Position numbers and translations under genes: made by a program. The notes under the pieces are model-generated. The model did no database searches and was not told where the DNA came from. It saw only the letters and a list, made by a program, of their open reading frames with translations. Of a stretch of 64,000 nt of DNA, positions 1 to 9,909 are shown in pieces (within the stretch, counting starts at the first letter, position 1; each line of letters starts with the position of its first letter). The DNA lies in NCBI RefSeq assembly GCF_963259705.1, contig NC_081848.1:51793408-51857407 (forward strand), written 5' to 3'. Source of the stretch: Myotis daubentonii (Eukaryota > Chordata > Mammalia > Chiroptera > Vespertilionidae).

Positions 1-39
1 CCGCCAAAGGGGTCGCCATCCACAGGTTGAGAACTGCTG
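1..39. mobile_element. End of a SPIN-like hAT transposon, cut by window edge
   Basis: The first 39 bases end in a hAT-type terminal repeat (GGTTGAGAACTGCTG) and carry the CCAAAGGGGTCGC segment that precedes the SPIN terminus in the consensus I recall. The rest lies outside the window. SPIN elements are known for horizontal spread among tetrapods, including vespertilionid bats. A second, whole copy lies near 42 kb. A related hAT end is the main alternative. Confidence 0.65.
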
Positions 40-54
40 GTATCGGGGTTTGTG

Positions 55-145
55 AGAATTGAATGAGGTAATGCATATAAAGCTCTTAGAACAGTGCTTG
101 GCACATTGCAAACCTGCAGTAAATATTGTTGTTGTTGTTGTTTAT
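55..145 (+). mobile_element. MIR SINE 3' part with (TTG)n tail
   Basis: Reads like the MIR 3' region: an aaagctcttagaacagtgc stretch, then TTGGCACATTG, ending in a (TTG)5 microsatellite at 126-140. Ancient and non-functional. Confidence 0.7.
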
Positions 146-332
146 AGCAGCACATTTCTACTTGGCTTCCCACAAGGACTGTAACATGTCCATCTCAGGA
201 CTTCCCAATTCCTTCCGAAGAGAGCACACCTGCATAACTCGTTGGCCCTGCCATTGGCTTCTCCATTGACCTCAGGTCTGTGGGACTTCAGGGCCTGTGC
301 TTTTCCCATTAGACCAGGAGGCCCCAAATTTC

Positions 333-462
333 ACTGCAACTCAGATCCCAGTGATACTGAATCAGAATCCTCCAGACTGGGACTTGGGAATCTGTAGTTT
401 AAAAAACTGCTCAGTTAATTCTAATGGACTTGGCCATTGAATTAGAGTTTGGGGAACTACTG
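333..462. mobile_element. MER5-like non-autonomous hAT-Charlie element
   Basis: Carries a MER5-like inner block (ACTGAATCAGAATC, then AGTTTAAAAAACTGC and TTAATTCTAATG) and ends near 462 in GGGGAACTACTG, a decayed MER5-type terminus. Old and diverged. Confidence 0.7.
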
Positions 463-544
463 TGAATTACACTAGTTTATCCTCGCTAACTTTATCTCCA
501 AAATGGTGCAGTAAAGTAATTATTATATTTCATATCACTGTTAA

Positions 545-725
545 GCTAATAAATAGATCTTTACTGTGTGCCAGGCACTGTGCTAAGAGCTTTTTATTAC
601 CTCATTTAATTCTCACAGCAATCCCATGAAGTAGATACTATATTATTCCTATATTACATATGAGTAAATGGAGGTACAAAGAGGTTAAATTAATTGATAA
701 AAGTCATTTCAGCTAGCAAGTGTGG
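545..725 (-). mobile_element. MIR SINE, antisense
   Basis: Antisense MIR landmarks occur in order: GTGTGCCAGGCACTGTGCTA, CTCATTTAATTCTCACAG, a block matching the 'two-base-drop' middle region, then CAAAGAGGTTAA and CAGCTAGCAAGTG. Confidence 0.85.
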
Positions 726-734
726 AGAGTGAGC

Positions 735-840
735 ATGTCAACTACTGGGGTTAATGTGAAGATTACATTAGATAGTGTATTTAAAGCACTGACACACAGT
801 GGGTACCAAACAAGTGTTTTATCTTATCTTCATTTTATCC
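735..840 (+). mobile_element. MIR SINE 3' fragment
   Basis: GTGAAGATTACATTAGATAG followed by TTTAAAGCACTGACACACAG and a 'GTGGGTACC' stretch matches the MIR 3' half, in the opposite orientation to the preceding copy. Confidence 0.6.
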
Positions 841-849
841 ATATGATTC

Positions 850-2000
850 TGTTCATGCCCAGTGACTTTTAGATTGAGGACAAAGATATGATCTTTAACA
901 GTGCCCACAGAACTGAAACTTCAATATCCTGAAAGTCAGACAATAAAGGGGAATTAGGTACCCGTGGAGATGGTGGTGTTTGGGATCTCTAACAGAGAGA
1001 AAAACAAGAGAAAGCATAATTATATATGGAAGAACAGGTGCACGTGAGCAGAAACAGCAGTGTGACCACGGAGGCCACAGAGTTATTGTGAGGATAGGAA
1101 AAGAGGAAAACCAAGGCATGAGGACAGAACCACATCATCTCAGGGGCAGAGTCCTAAACAGATACCTATTCCAGCCCCACTTCTGCCACATCCTCATCCA
1201 GTTCTTACTTGGATACTTTCTGTGACAATAAACTTATCAAGGCAGGGGCGGCTCTAATTGTTAGAAAATTTTCTTCATATTTATTCATGTAAGGTTTCTA
1301 CATATAGGTCCCCTTTATACTCATAGGGCCGTGAAGAATAAGGCTAATTTCTCTTCTGTTTGACAGTCGCTCAAATATATGAAGACAGTTACCTTGTACC
1401 ACCTGGGGCAAAACCTTCTGCTTCCTTTAATCTTTCCTCATATGACATCTTTACATTCCTCTCTTTACAGCCCAGCCTGTTTACATCCCTCTGTCTGTGC
1501 ATGTAGAAATTTTTTTTTTTTTTTGCCAAGCCCTACTTGGAGACAATATTCAATGTGCATATTGATCAGCACTGGGCAGCACTGTAACACCCATCTTGCT
1601 TTACATATCACACTTCTATCAACGCAGCCTAAGACAGCATTCATTTATTTTGGCAGCCACACTTCACTGAGGACTCAGATTGAGTTATCTGTCACCTAAG
1701 ATCCTTTTAGTCTTGGTCTTACATACAGCTATTAAGATACCTCTGCTGCTGCCCCCGCTTTCAGCAGTTGGTTTCCTAGGGCAGGACCCCCCACATTTAT
1801 CCCTGTTAGAGTCAGTCCATTGTGACAACACTGCATTTGGCTTGTGCTGTGTAATGGTGTCGCTTCCCCTCCTGGCTTTGTGTCATCTGGAAATGTGATG
1901 CAGACCCTCTGGGGTTTCATTCAGAACACTGATACAAGTCCTGACATCTGGGCCTTGGAGAGAGCTTTAGGTCATCCAGATGGTAACTGGTGTGGTACAA
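850..2000. other. Unannotated, no gene seen
   Basis: No recognised repeat or exon apart from a T-run near 1510-1524. Short open frames here lack codon-like structure or flanking splice sites and are treated as chance. Confidence 0.5.
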
Positions 2001-2004
2001 AGGT

Positions 2005-2180
2005 TCTAAAGTCAAACCTGGCTTGAATTATGGCTCTGCTACCTACTGTGTGACGTTGGACTAGCTAGCTAAACTCTGTGCAGTTTCCTCGTCTGTAAAA
2101 TGGAGCTGTGAGGATCAAGGGAAAAGATGCAGGGAAAGCATTTAGCACAGAGTAGATGCTGCACAAATATTGATTCGCTT
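2005..2180 (+). mobile_element. MIR SINE
   Basis: Sense MIR order: AAGTCAAACCTGGCTTGAAT, GCTCTGCTACCTACTGTGTG, CAGTTTCCTCGTCTGTAAAA, then TGGAGCTGTGAGGATCAAGG and AGCACAGAGTAGATGC. Confidence 0.85.
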
Positions 2181-2644
2181 CACCCTTTGTTCTGGTCAAC
2201 ATGGATTCATTAATCAGCATCTTTTGGGTTGTGGTTACTTAACCAGTTATTCGTCCAATTAATTATACTATAATCCAGGCCCATATTTCTTCATCTTGTC
2301 TACAATATCTTAAAAAGTGCATTGCTAAAATCCCACTTATATACAGTAGTCTCCTCTTGAAATCCAGGCAGTGACAAAGTAAATGGCAGTATGATTCCAC
2401 TTGCATGTAAACTTAGGAAAGTAAGCTACCAATGAAGCTGATTGACCTTGAAAGCAGTCCACATTTGGGCCACAGGCACTATTGGGCAACCTCTCTGTGC
2501 CTGGCAATGAGCTGGGGATATGCGAAAGTTGTACAATGATTAAATGCAGTATCTGTGTTCAAGGAATAAGGCTAGCATTCTAGAGTCTTAGGGGCTAATC
2601 TGGGTCACAGAATTGAGTGCAGTGATTTAGTTCTATTCGGTCAT

Positions 2645-2860
2645 TATCTAGTCAGCAAACATTTATGGAGGGGACTCTTACTCAGTGCCATCTCACCCCT
2701 GTTAGGTGCTAAAAGGGGTGTGGGTGAGTATAACAAAAAAGAAGACACCACCGTCCTTGTATTCAGGGAGCTTAACATCTGGAAGGGGTGGGAGTTCTTT
2801 GTGCCAAAGGCCCTCTGCTGAGTGCTTGAAATGCAGAAGACAGATTCTGTCCGCTCAGTA
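2645..2860 (-). mobile_element. L2 LINE 3' fragment, antisense
   Basis: Plus text starts GTCAGCAAACATTTATGGAG and continues with 'cagtgcca', 'gtgagtata', 'accgtccttgtattcagggagctt', the antisense of the L2 3' tail. The small open frame here is non-functional. Confidence 0.6.
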
Positions 2861-3459
2861 CCCAAGTTGTATCTTATTATGAAATGTTTATTTTCTGTAA
2901 CTATTTGTTTCTGTCTGTCTCACTCAGGGGGCAGATGTTTGCGGTAGAGACAGCGGCTGCTGGGATGGTGTCTGCCACACAGTAGGTGGTCAAAACCCAG
3001 CTACTGGGAGAAAATGCAGTGGAAAATGCAGTCCAGGTGTCAGTTTTCATTTTTGAACGAGAATGACAGCTCCAGCGGGACGCTTGGAGGTCAGAGTAAC
3101 GATGAGAAGGTAAGAACACTTGGATGGAAAAGCCTTCTAGAAATACTAAGTATTCGTTCTCACATTTGGACTTTGGCAAACCAGAGTGTTTTAGGCACTC
3201 GAGTTCCTAAAATTGATTTCCTCGATAGAGTTGGAGGCAGGGAAGTGAGGCAATGCTTTTAGTCAGGGTGCCCCAAATGAAGACGGGGAAGGAGGAGAGG
3301 TGATAGAGGTGAGCCAGACGCCAGCCATGGACACAGGGAAGAGGGACATCCCGGGCGCCAGCAAGGATGCGGAGTCTGCACCCACAGAGGCAACGCGAGT
3401 GACAGACCTGAGGGGAAAGGGAGAGGGCAGGGGCGAGGAAATCCAGGGAAAGCGCGCCG

Positions 3460-3781
3460 ATTGGCCCTCTGCTCGGGGCGTGCTCTTCGTGTGCCAAGCG
3501 ATTGGTGGCGGGAAAGTGGCAGGTAAACCAGCCCCTGCCGCCTCGCCATTGGCCAGAGGCCTCTCCAGCAGCCACGCAACTGGCCAGCGGAGCGCCGAGC
3601 CGTGCGCGGATTGGCCGGGGGCAAGGGCCGAGGCCGGCTTGCTTCGGGCGCTCGGATTGGCTGGCAGAAAGAGGCAGGTATCCGGCCTCCGCGTCTCCTC
3701 CATTGGTGGGCGGGGAAAGGGGGTTGGGCACAGTGATTGGTGGGCGGGGGGCCGGGCCTGGGCCGGCGGGGAGCGGATTGG
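3460..3781 (+). promoter_or_regulatory. TATA-less promoter with eight-box NF-Y (CCAAT) array
   Basis: ATTGG, the reverse of CCAAT, starts at 3460, 3501, 3548, 3610, 3656, 3702, 3736 and 3777, all in one orientation and spaced 34-62 bp. All are followed by a pyrimidine-rich C/T-containing dinucleotide or TG as NF-Y sites allow. Two have GC boxes (GTGGGCGGGG type) directly after them, at about 3707-3716 and 3740-3750. No TATA box is visible between the array and the candidate exon. NF-Y binds such boxes in either orientation and usually sits 60-100 bp upstream of initiation, which would place starts near 3800-3860. NF-Y use is inferred. Confidence 0.8.
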
Positions 3782-3829
3782 TCGGAAAGTAGGTTAGTGG
3801 TGCGACATTTAGGGAAGGCAGAAAGTAGG

Positions 3830-3929
3830 TCAGGGACGGAGGTGCCTGTTTACCCGCGCCGGACTCACCGCCGCCGCCGCCGCGGGATCCAAGTGGGGGC
3901 GCGGGCGCGGGCGCTCCCGGCGAGCCACG
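3830..3929 (+). other. Candidate non-coding first exon with splice donor
   Basis: Downstream of the CCAAT array lies a GC-rich leader with a GCC triplet run at about 3870-3884. It ends in CCACG followed by GTGAGTG, a strong U2-type donor with the intron starting at 3930. No ATG lies between 3800 and 3929, so the exon would be 5' UTR only. The 5' edge is a guess because the start site cannot be read from sequence. No matching coding exon is seen in the following 60 kb, implying a long first intron. Gene identity unknown. Confidence 0.55.
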
Positions 3930-4075
3930 GTGAGTGTCGGGCTGGCTGCGGGCAGTGGCATGGCCCCGAGCACCCCGCCGGGGGCCGTTAGCACCTTGGC
4001 AGGCGCAGCGACCCCGCCGCCGCCCGGGTCGCTGCCCGGCCGCCCGGGAACCTTGCCCGACGTGCCCGCTGCCGG

Positions 4076-4307
4076 CCTTAAAGGGCCCGTGCCCGCTCCC
4101 TGCCCCCACCGGGGCCGTGAAGAGGCTGCGCCCCTTAAAGGCGCCGCGCCCGTCCGCCCTCATCATCCCTCACGGGGGCTGGCGCTGCTGGGTAGGAAGG
4201 GCAGAGGTGCCGCAGGCGTCCCTGAAGGGACCGGGAAAGTACCTACGTCCCCTCCGCGGGCATCGCTACCTGCCGCAGGGAGGGAGCAGCCAGCTGCCCC
4301 TTAAAGG
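4076..4307. repeat. Three exact CCTTAAAGG motifs
   Basis: CCTTAAAGG occurs at 4076-4084, 4133-4141 and 4299-4307, just downstream of the candidate donor. The motif is one base short of a CArG box, so SRF binding is not claimed. Confidence 0.6.
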
Positions 4308-4999
4308 GACAGCTCCGCCTTTTGGGAGCAATGACCGACTGAGGGCGAGTCCTAGAATGTATCCCCGGGAGCTGCATGGACCCCGGAAGGGTCTATCCTT
4401 GACGGCTGCATCCCCAAGGGCGTTGGGCGAGCGATGCCGGTTCTGCCCTTCCTCCTCCTCTCCTTCACTTCCCTTTCGGGAGCCTGCAGGGCTGGATGGG
4501 GGCGGGGAGGGCGTCTCCTTCGGGCTTAGGGAGTCCGAGCCTGCCCGCCCCTTTGGCCCTAATCGTTGGGGCTAGTGCTGCACCCGGGAATCCCCGGTCC
4601 GAGCTGGGGCCGACCCCAGCGTTCGAACTTTCGTCCAGCCTGAGTCGTCTGGGTTCTGGGCAGCCCCAGAAGGAGCCCTTGTGGGTATGGGAGCAGGTGC
4701 CCCACGGCGCGGGGATGTCGCCCGGCGTCCAGGTGTGGGCCCGCCGCCGGTCCTGGAGCCCTGGAGCGCCGCGGAGGGCGCAGCGAGGCAGGCTTTAGCG
4801 CCAGGTTTGACAGATGTCAGAGGAGAAAAAGGTTCCCGCTCTTGATTGCCGGAGCGTTGACAGCCAAAAGAGCTTTCGTTTGCTTAGAGGAAAAGTAGAA
4901 TAGAAATTAATGCCGACCTTTTGGGGCACGCGTCAACCACCCCCGGGGTCGGGAGAGCTGGCTGCGGGACACGCGCAGGTGCTGGCGGCGCTCGCTCAG

Positions 5000-5880
5000 C
5001 GCTCAGATCTGGGAAGGGCGACACCCGCCTTTGGCGTCTGTTGTCAAGTTTGTCTTGGCCGGTGGGGGCACCAGGCTGACACCCCTCACACCACAGTCCC
5101 TGCTCCCTTTTCCCTCCCTCAAGGGCTAGGGTCCTTCTCAGTCACCTAGCGCTGTTTTGGCATTTTGGTGCTTGTGATCCCTCTGCTTATATAGTTACTG
5201 CTCAACAGGAATTATTAAGCAAGTTTTATCGCCCAGCTCCCAGAAATAAGATTCGATATTGATGAAGAAACATTTCTTGACTATTATATATGTATTTCCA
5301 GGGTCTTCTTTTTTTTAAAAAAAATCCATAAAAACTCCTGATGCATCTCATTTCCCTCAACACTTGTTTGTCATCTGCCCTTCTGACATCTGCTGCTGTT
5401 CTCCCTTTAATCTATTTTTATATGACAGCTATTATTTTAATTCTTCTGGTCCCATTGATATCAGGATCTGTCAATTTGGGTTGGTGGAGTTTTTAATGTA
5501 GTGGTTGAATCATGAGCTTAAAATAATCATTCCTTCTCCTGAGCAGTTTCAAATAATCTCATGCTCTCTGTTCTTGCAAGAAATCGCTGCTGTTAAATTT
5601 GATGTGCATATCAATGAAATTCCAAAAAGTATTTTTAAAACACAAAATTAAATCTTTCAATCCATGCTGTTATTGAGTCATTTAATTGATAAGTCTTTAA
5701 AGCAGTTTGTTGAACATATTTAAAAGGCTTTAAAATGATTTTGAAATTATCTGTAGGATCCGAAGCTGAATCTGTAGAGGCATTTTGGTTTTGTTTGTAA
5801 CTGTAGCCAGTGAATAATGATAATATTAATAGGTTAAAAACATAGTTAAATATGTACATTATTCCAACCCATAAAATTTT
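5000..5880. other. AT-rich stretch, no gene seen
   Basis: Composition drops abruptly to AT-rich after the CpG island. No repeat family recognised and no exon-like frame. Confidence 0.5.
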
Positions 5881-5881
5881 A

Positions 5882-5884
<3 letters not shown>

Positions 5885-5933
<49 letters not shown>

Positions 5934-5939
5934 CGAGCA
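5885..5939. repeat. (GA)n microsatellite
   Basis: About 50 bases of GA dinucleotide with a few interruptions (GAAAGAGAGAGCGAGC) at the right end. It creates spurious serine-leucine reading frames on the minus strand. Confidence 0.97.
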
Positions 5940-5944
5940 ACAGG

Positions 5945-6125
5945 TGTGGTGGAAGAGCGCTAGCCTGAGAGTTAAAATACCCTGGTTCCAGCCCAGACGT
6001 GGGCTTTCATGGCTATGCTGCTGGGGCAAGTTGCTGAGCTTTTCTGGGCTCTGGTTGCCTCGGATGAAAAATAAGGCAGTTAAACGAGGTGATCTCAAAA
6101 GTTTCTTCTGCTATAAAGTTCTATG
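5945..6125 (+). mobile_element. MIR SINE
   Basis: TGGTGGAAGAGCGCTAGCCT, CCTGGTTCCAGCCCAGACG, GGGGCAAGTTGCTGAGCTT and GATGAAAAATAAGGCAGTTA appear in MIR order directly after the GA tract. Confidence 0.75.
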
Positions 6126-6129
6126 TGTC

Positions 6130-6840
6130 TCTAAATATTTAATACATTTGAATTCAGGTTGGTATTTTACCTGCTGAAACCCCTGGAATATCTGAGCTGA
6201 AGTCCTAGTTTCATAGAAACTTAAACACATGGTGTTTTAAAGAATCCATTTCAAATGATTTATAAATAATGACTTCTTAGGAATTTGTCTACTATTTGCA
6301 AAAAAAGATTTGCCTACCACAGGGAGGAAAAGGAAGTGGCCGTGCTCTCAGATTTATCCCTCCACACCGATAGTCTCTACCCAGTTTATATACTAAGTGA
6401 TGGACAAACAGTGTAGAAAGACTTGGCTATGTTAACAGACACTGGGAGAATATGAAAAACTAAATACTTCATTTGTCTTTGACATAACGGTTGCCTTTTA
6501 TGAGCTTACTTTTATTTGTGATTCCATCATCAACTTTCACTGCAGTGGAAGAAAGTCAATATTAAAGAAACATTGCCCCTCACAATGTTATAATTATAGG
6601 TGGTGATTTTAGTTACTGTCATGATAAACACTTGCAGGGAAGTAAAAAAAAAAAAAAAAAAAAATCCTCTGTAGACCATAAGGTTCAGTTAGGAGCCCAG
6701 AAATAGGTATGTTGCCCTTTTCCATAGTCCTTTCTCTCCTCATTGCCACTTTATCATAATACCCAGACACTCCTAACTCCATCCACCCTACCTGTTCTTT
6801 CATTCTCTTCCATCCACCCTGACTGTTCTTTCTTTATTCT
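6130..6840. other. No gene seen; contains poly(A) run
   Basis: Unrecognised AT-rich DNA with an A homopolymer at about 6643-6664. Confidence 0.5.
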
Positions 6841-6985
6841 CTCTTCTCTCTCTCTTTCTCTTTCTCTCTCTCTGACTTAAGCTCCCTTGGTATTCTTCCT
6901 TCCTGCCCATAATGTCCTGTCTCTTCCCTCCCCTCCCCTCCCCCCCGCCCCTCCATCTTCTCTTCTCCTTCTAGTTCAGGAAAAG
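6835..6985. repeat. Polypyrimidine tract
   Basis: A strongly strand-asymmetric C/T tract: CTCT-rich at 6841-6873, then CCCTCCCCTCCCCTCCCC-type runs at about 6925-6950. It gives proline/leucine-rich frames without coding meaning. Confidence 0.85.
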
Positions 6986-7059
6986 CAAGTGGATCTCTCC
7001 TCTGTTCCCTCTTCTTGGATCCTCACTTTCGGTGGGAGCCTGTGTCTGGTAGCAGGATC

Positions 7060-7225
7060 TAGGACTCGGTTTCAGGCTGTGTTGCATTGGACAAGTGCTT
7101 GACTCTTCTGACAGCAGGCAGCTCCTTTTTGTGGTGTAATGACAGTGCCTGCCTCATGGATCTGTATGAGGATCAAGAGAGAAGGGAGATGATGCATGTA
7201 AAATGCCTGGCACACAGGAAGCCCT
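7060..7225 (+). mobile_element. MIR SINE 3' half
   Basis: TTGGACAAGTGCTTGACTCT, TGACAGTGCCTGCCTCATGG and ATGTAAAATGCCTGGCACAC follow the MIR 3' layout. Confidence 0.75.
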
Positions 7226-7399
7226 CCCCCAGTGCCTGCTGCCACTCCTTCCCACCGCTGCCAGAGTCCTCTCACTGGAATATCCTTCCGTATTGTTTTT
7301 CTTCAGCCTCCTTACCAACCCCAGATAAACCTTTGTCTTGATTTAGGAAAGGAAGGATGGAAGGCAAAGAAACAGATCTGTTACAAGCCTGCTTTCACA

Positions 7400-7960
7400 T
7401 GTCTATACTTGGCCCCCCTGTGTCTCCATCCCTCGCCCTCCTCCCTGCCTGGCAACCTCTCACAAGGCTGCAAACTTTCACCTCCTCTGCTCTGTCATCT
7501 GCTCCATCCTTAGGTCCTGCCCTCTGGCTTCTCGCTCTACCACCCTTCTCTATATTTCTTCTGAAAGATCTCAAAACTTTAAATCTTGAATTCCAGCAGC
7601 CATTCTTTGTCAAAAGTAATTGTTCTTGGCTCCTTTGCAGCTTTTACCCTGCCTGTCTTTCCCTCCTTGAAATCCCTTCCTTCCTCTATCTTTGGGTCAT
7701 GATGCTTTTTTGTTGTTGTTGTTCTCTTCCTGCATACCCTCAAGGTAGGTGTCTGTCCTGGCCTCCACTCTTCACATTATCTCCTTTGCCTAGGGTCCCA
7801 TTTTTAGTCCTGATCTGTCCTGCTTCAGCTGCCAGCAGGTTCACTGCATACACTCGCAGCAGCCAGCATTGTGGCCTTGGAGTTAGATTGCAAACTGCTT
7901 GCAAGCACTGTCATCCTCCTGGCGTCCTGGTGCTGTACCTTTTCACCCCTAAGCTGTCCT
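7400..7960 (+). mobile_element. L2 LINE fragment from ORF2
   Basis: The long plus frame here (start at 7357, 201 codons) is L2-derived. Around 7663-7710 it reads SLLEIPSFLYLWVMM, close to the L2 ORF2 segment upstream of the reverse transcriptase core, and the following C/T-rich part fits the next L2 block. Decayed; not a host protein. Confidence 0.6.
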
Positions 7961-7969
7961 GAGACACAA

Positions 7970-8222
7970 AGTTTGGTTGGGTGGTTAACAATACAGAGTT
8001 TGGAGCCAGATTTCATATCCTGTTTTGGTTTTTTACCAGGTTTATGACTGTGGTCAAGTTGCTTTGTTCTCTATGTCGTGGTGTCCTCATCTACAAGACT
8101 GGAGTCTTTGTAGTCCCTATCTCAAGGAGTTGCAGTGTGGATTAAATGAGTTAAAACATTAAAAGTGCAGAAGCTATTCATGGCACATAGTAAACACTCA
8201 ATGAATGTTAGCTGTCTGCATT
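7970..8222 (+). mobile_element. MIR SINE
   Basis: TACAGAGTTTGGAGCCAGAT, GACTGTGGTCAAGTTGCTTT, GTGGATTAAATGAGTTAAAA and GGCACATAGTAAACACTCAA follow MIR order. It appears to split two L2 blocks of the same orientation. Confidence 0.85.
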
Positions 8223-8224
8223 GC

Positions 8225-8560
8225 TGCTGCTCCTTGCCTCTCTATAGCCAGCCCACCTGTCTACCAGGCTTTGCTGTGTGCACAGGACCGTCCAGTCAAA
8301 CTGAAGGACTTTCCATTCCCTGCACCAGCCCTTGGCCTGTCCGATGTCCCAACCTTCTCATGTCCAAATCCTACTCGGCTTTAAGACCCAGCTCAAATGC
8401 TCGGTGCCCCAGGAGCTCTTCATTTTGTTTTTCTTCCTCCCCATATCTAGCAGTCATGTGCCCCAGCCCTTGGTCTACCTGATTCTCTTAGGTACTGTTG
8501 CATTCCATGTTGTGTTGGGCTGTCTCTGGGAATATCTCACTTCGCTGGGAGTCCACCTTG
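8225..8560 (+). mobile_element. L2 LINE 3' region
   Basis: GCTTTAAGACCCAGCTCAAA, then GCCCCAGGAGCTCTTC and CTGATTCTCTTAGG fit the L2 3' region. Confidence 0.65.
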
Positions 8561-9045
8561 GTTTTCCAAAATGACAGGCACAGGGAGCCTTAAGGATATG
8601 CTTATTCCAATTAACTGGGGGAGATGGGATGGGTAAGGCACTCAGGGACGAAGCAGCTGGAGGGAAGGGGGCTACACCAGTGGAGAGGTGGGGGCATGAG
8701 ATGAGGAATGCAACAGGGGCACGAATGGACATGATCACGAGTAAATAAATAGTCTACATGGAAGGAGAGTTTGAGTTGGGGACTTCACCGCTGGGGAGAT
8801 AGAATTGGATAAGCTTTAGTCATCTTTGTTTTGGGGGAATGTTGAGTGCTGACATTTGATGGCAAGTGATTTTTATGTTAGTACATGCTGTTCTTTTAAG
8901 TGGTATAAATTCTTGTTTATCCAGCGTGGTTAAAGAAGGGGTTGGATGGTCTGCCTAATTTAATATTCTGGTTAATACTCTACCCATTGGATTTTGTACA
9001 TATACTGAGTAAAACATTTACATGTTTTCAAAAGGCAAGAGAAAT
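8560..9045. other. No gene seen
   Basis: Unrecognised, moderately AT-rich DNA without exon-like structure. Confidence 0.5.
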
Positions 9046-9049
9046 CTTA

Positions 9050-9165
9050 TGGAGCTAACTGCCTCTAGCTGCTAACCACTAATTTGAAATGTGTGACCTA
9101 GGCAAATTAGTTAGCGTCTTTGAGTCTGATTTACCTCATCTGCAAAACAGGAATAATAATAATGA
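9050..9165 (+). mobile_element. MIR SINE fragment
   Basis: TGCCTCTAGCTGCTAACCAC, GTGTGACCTAGGCAAATTAG and TTACCTCATCTGCAAAACAG match the centre of MIR. Confidence 0.75.
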
Positions 9166-9167
9166 TG

Positions 9168-9400
9168 GTAATAGCAGTTAAGATTTATTGAACATTCTAT
9201 GTTTGTCATCTTATGTTTATTAACTTGCTTAATCCTCATAACAACCCATGAGGTAGGTGCGATGATTATCCTCACTTACCCACAGTGTCATGGTTTTGTC
9301 AACTGCTCAAGGTCACTCAGCTGGGGTGGGGTGGGGCAGGATTTTATCATGGGGACTCCAGAGTCTGCTCTCTAACCACTGCAGCAGTTGTCTCCTGGGA
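9168..9400 (-). mobile_element. MIR SINE, antisense
   Basis: AAGATTTATTGAACATTCTA, TAATCCTCATAACAACCCAT, GAGGTAGGTGCGATGATTAT and CTCAAGGTCACTCAGCTGGG mark an antisense MIR ending in TCTCTAACCACTGCAGC. Confidence 0.85.
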
Positions 9401-9868
9401 GGAACCACTGATTAGATCCTGTACTCGAGCCTCCAGCACCATGCCAGGAGCTTACTAGGCCCACAATAATTGGTGACCAATCTTATTGTTGACAAATGGG
9501 GTATGCACCTCCTTTTAAGCAAGACTGAGGTCCTTGGCAGCGGGCGCAAAGGCTATCCTAGTGCAGTTACAAGGGCTTGTGAATATTATTCTCACTCATA
9601 TCCTGTTGTGCATTTCTGTCTCTCTCGCTTATTCCTGCCCTTCTGCAGCGTTGCTCTTACACAGGCCTTGTGTGGCTCAGCTAGCCCCTCCCCAGGCAGC
9701 TTCTTGTGTGAGATGAACCTCTGAACAGAACTCATTACCCCCACCCCCGGGTCCCCATCATAGCCATCTGCAGATCTCCTCACTGGGGCAAAGACCTTTT
9801 CAAAGTCTCTCACCTTCCTCCTCCTCTCCTCAGCTCCTTACCCTAAAGACAGACGTTTGCAGCCTTGG

Positions 9869-9871
<3 letters not shown>

Positions 9872-9907
<36 letters not shown>
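9872..9907. repeat. (TG)n microsatellite
   Basis: Pure TG dinucleotide run of about 36 bases. Confidence 0.97.

Positions 9908-9909
<2 letters not shown>

Larger units (their letters stand above)
3330..5000. promoter_or_regulatory. CpG island
   Basis: The base composition turns sharply GC- and CpG-rich from about 3.33 kb and falls away by about 5.0 kb; flanks are AT-rich and CpG-poor. It holds the CCAAT array, GC boxes and the candidate first exon. No transposon was recognised inside it, which fits an unmethylated functional promoter. Several open frames over 100 codons on both strands are a by-product of low stop-codon density in GC-rich DNA; none resembles a protein I know. Confidence 0.9.

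Noticed and set aside
4076..4307. SRF CArG boxes
   Set aside because: CCTTAAAGG has only five A/T bases between CC and GG; the CArG core needs six.
3207..4575. Long open frames on both strands in the CpG island (319 codons minus, 213 codons plus)
   Set aside because: High GC lowers stop frequency; the products are Ala/Gly/Pro/Arg-rich without known domains and overlap on opposite strands. The first plus-strand exon ends at a donor before the ATGs.
7357..7962. 201-codon plus frame as a membrane protein
   Set aside because: Hydrophobic look comes from C/T-rich L2 ORF2 text; part matches the L2 'SLLE' block.
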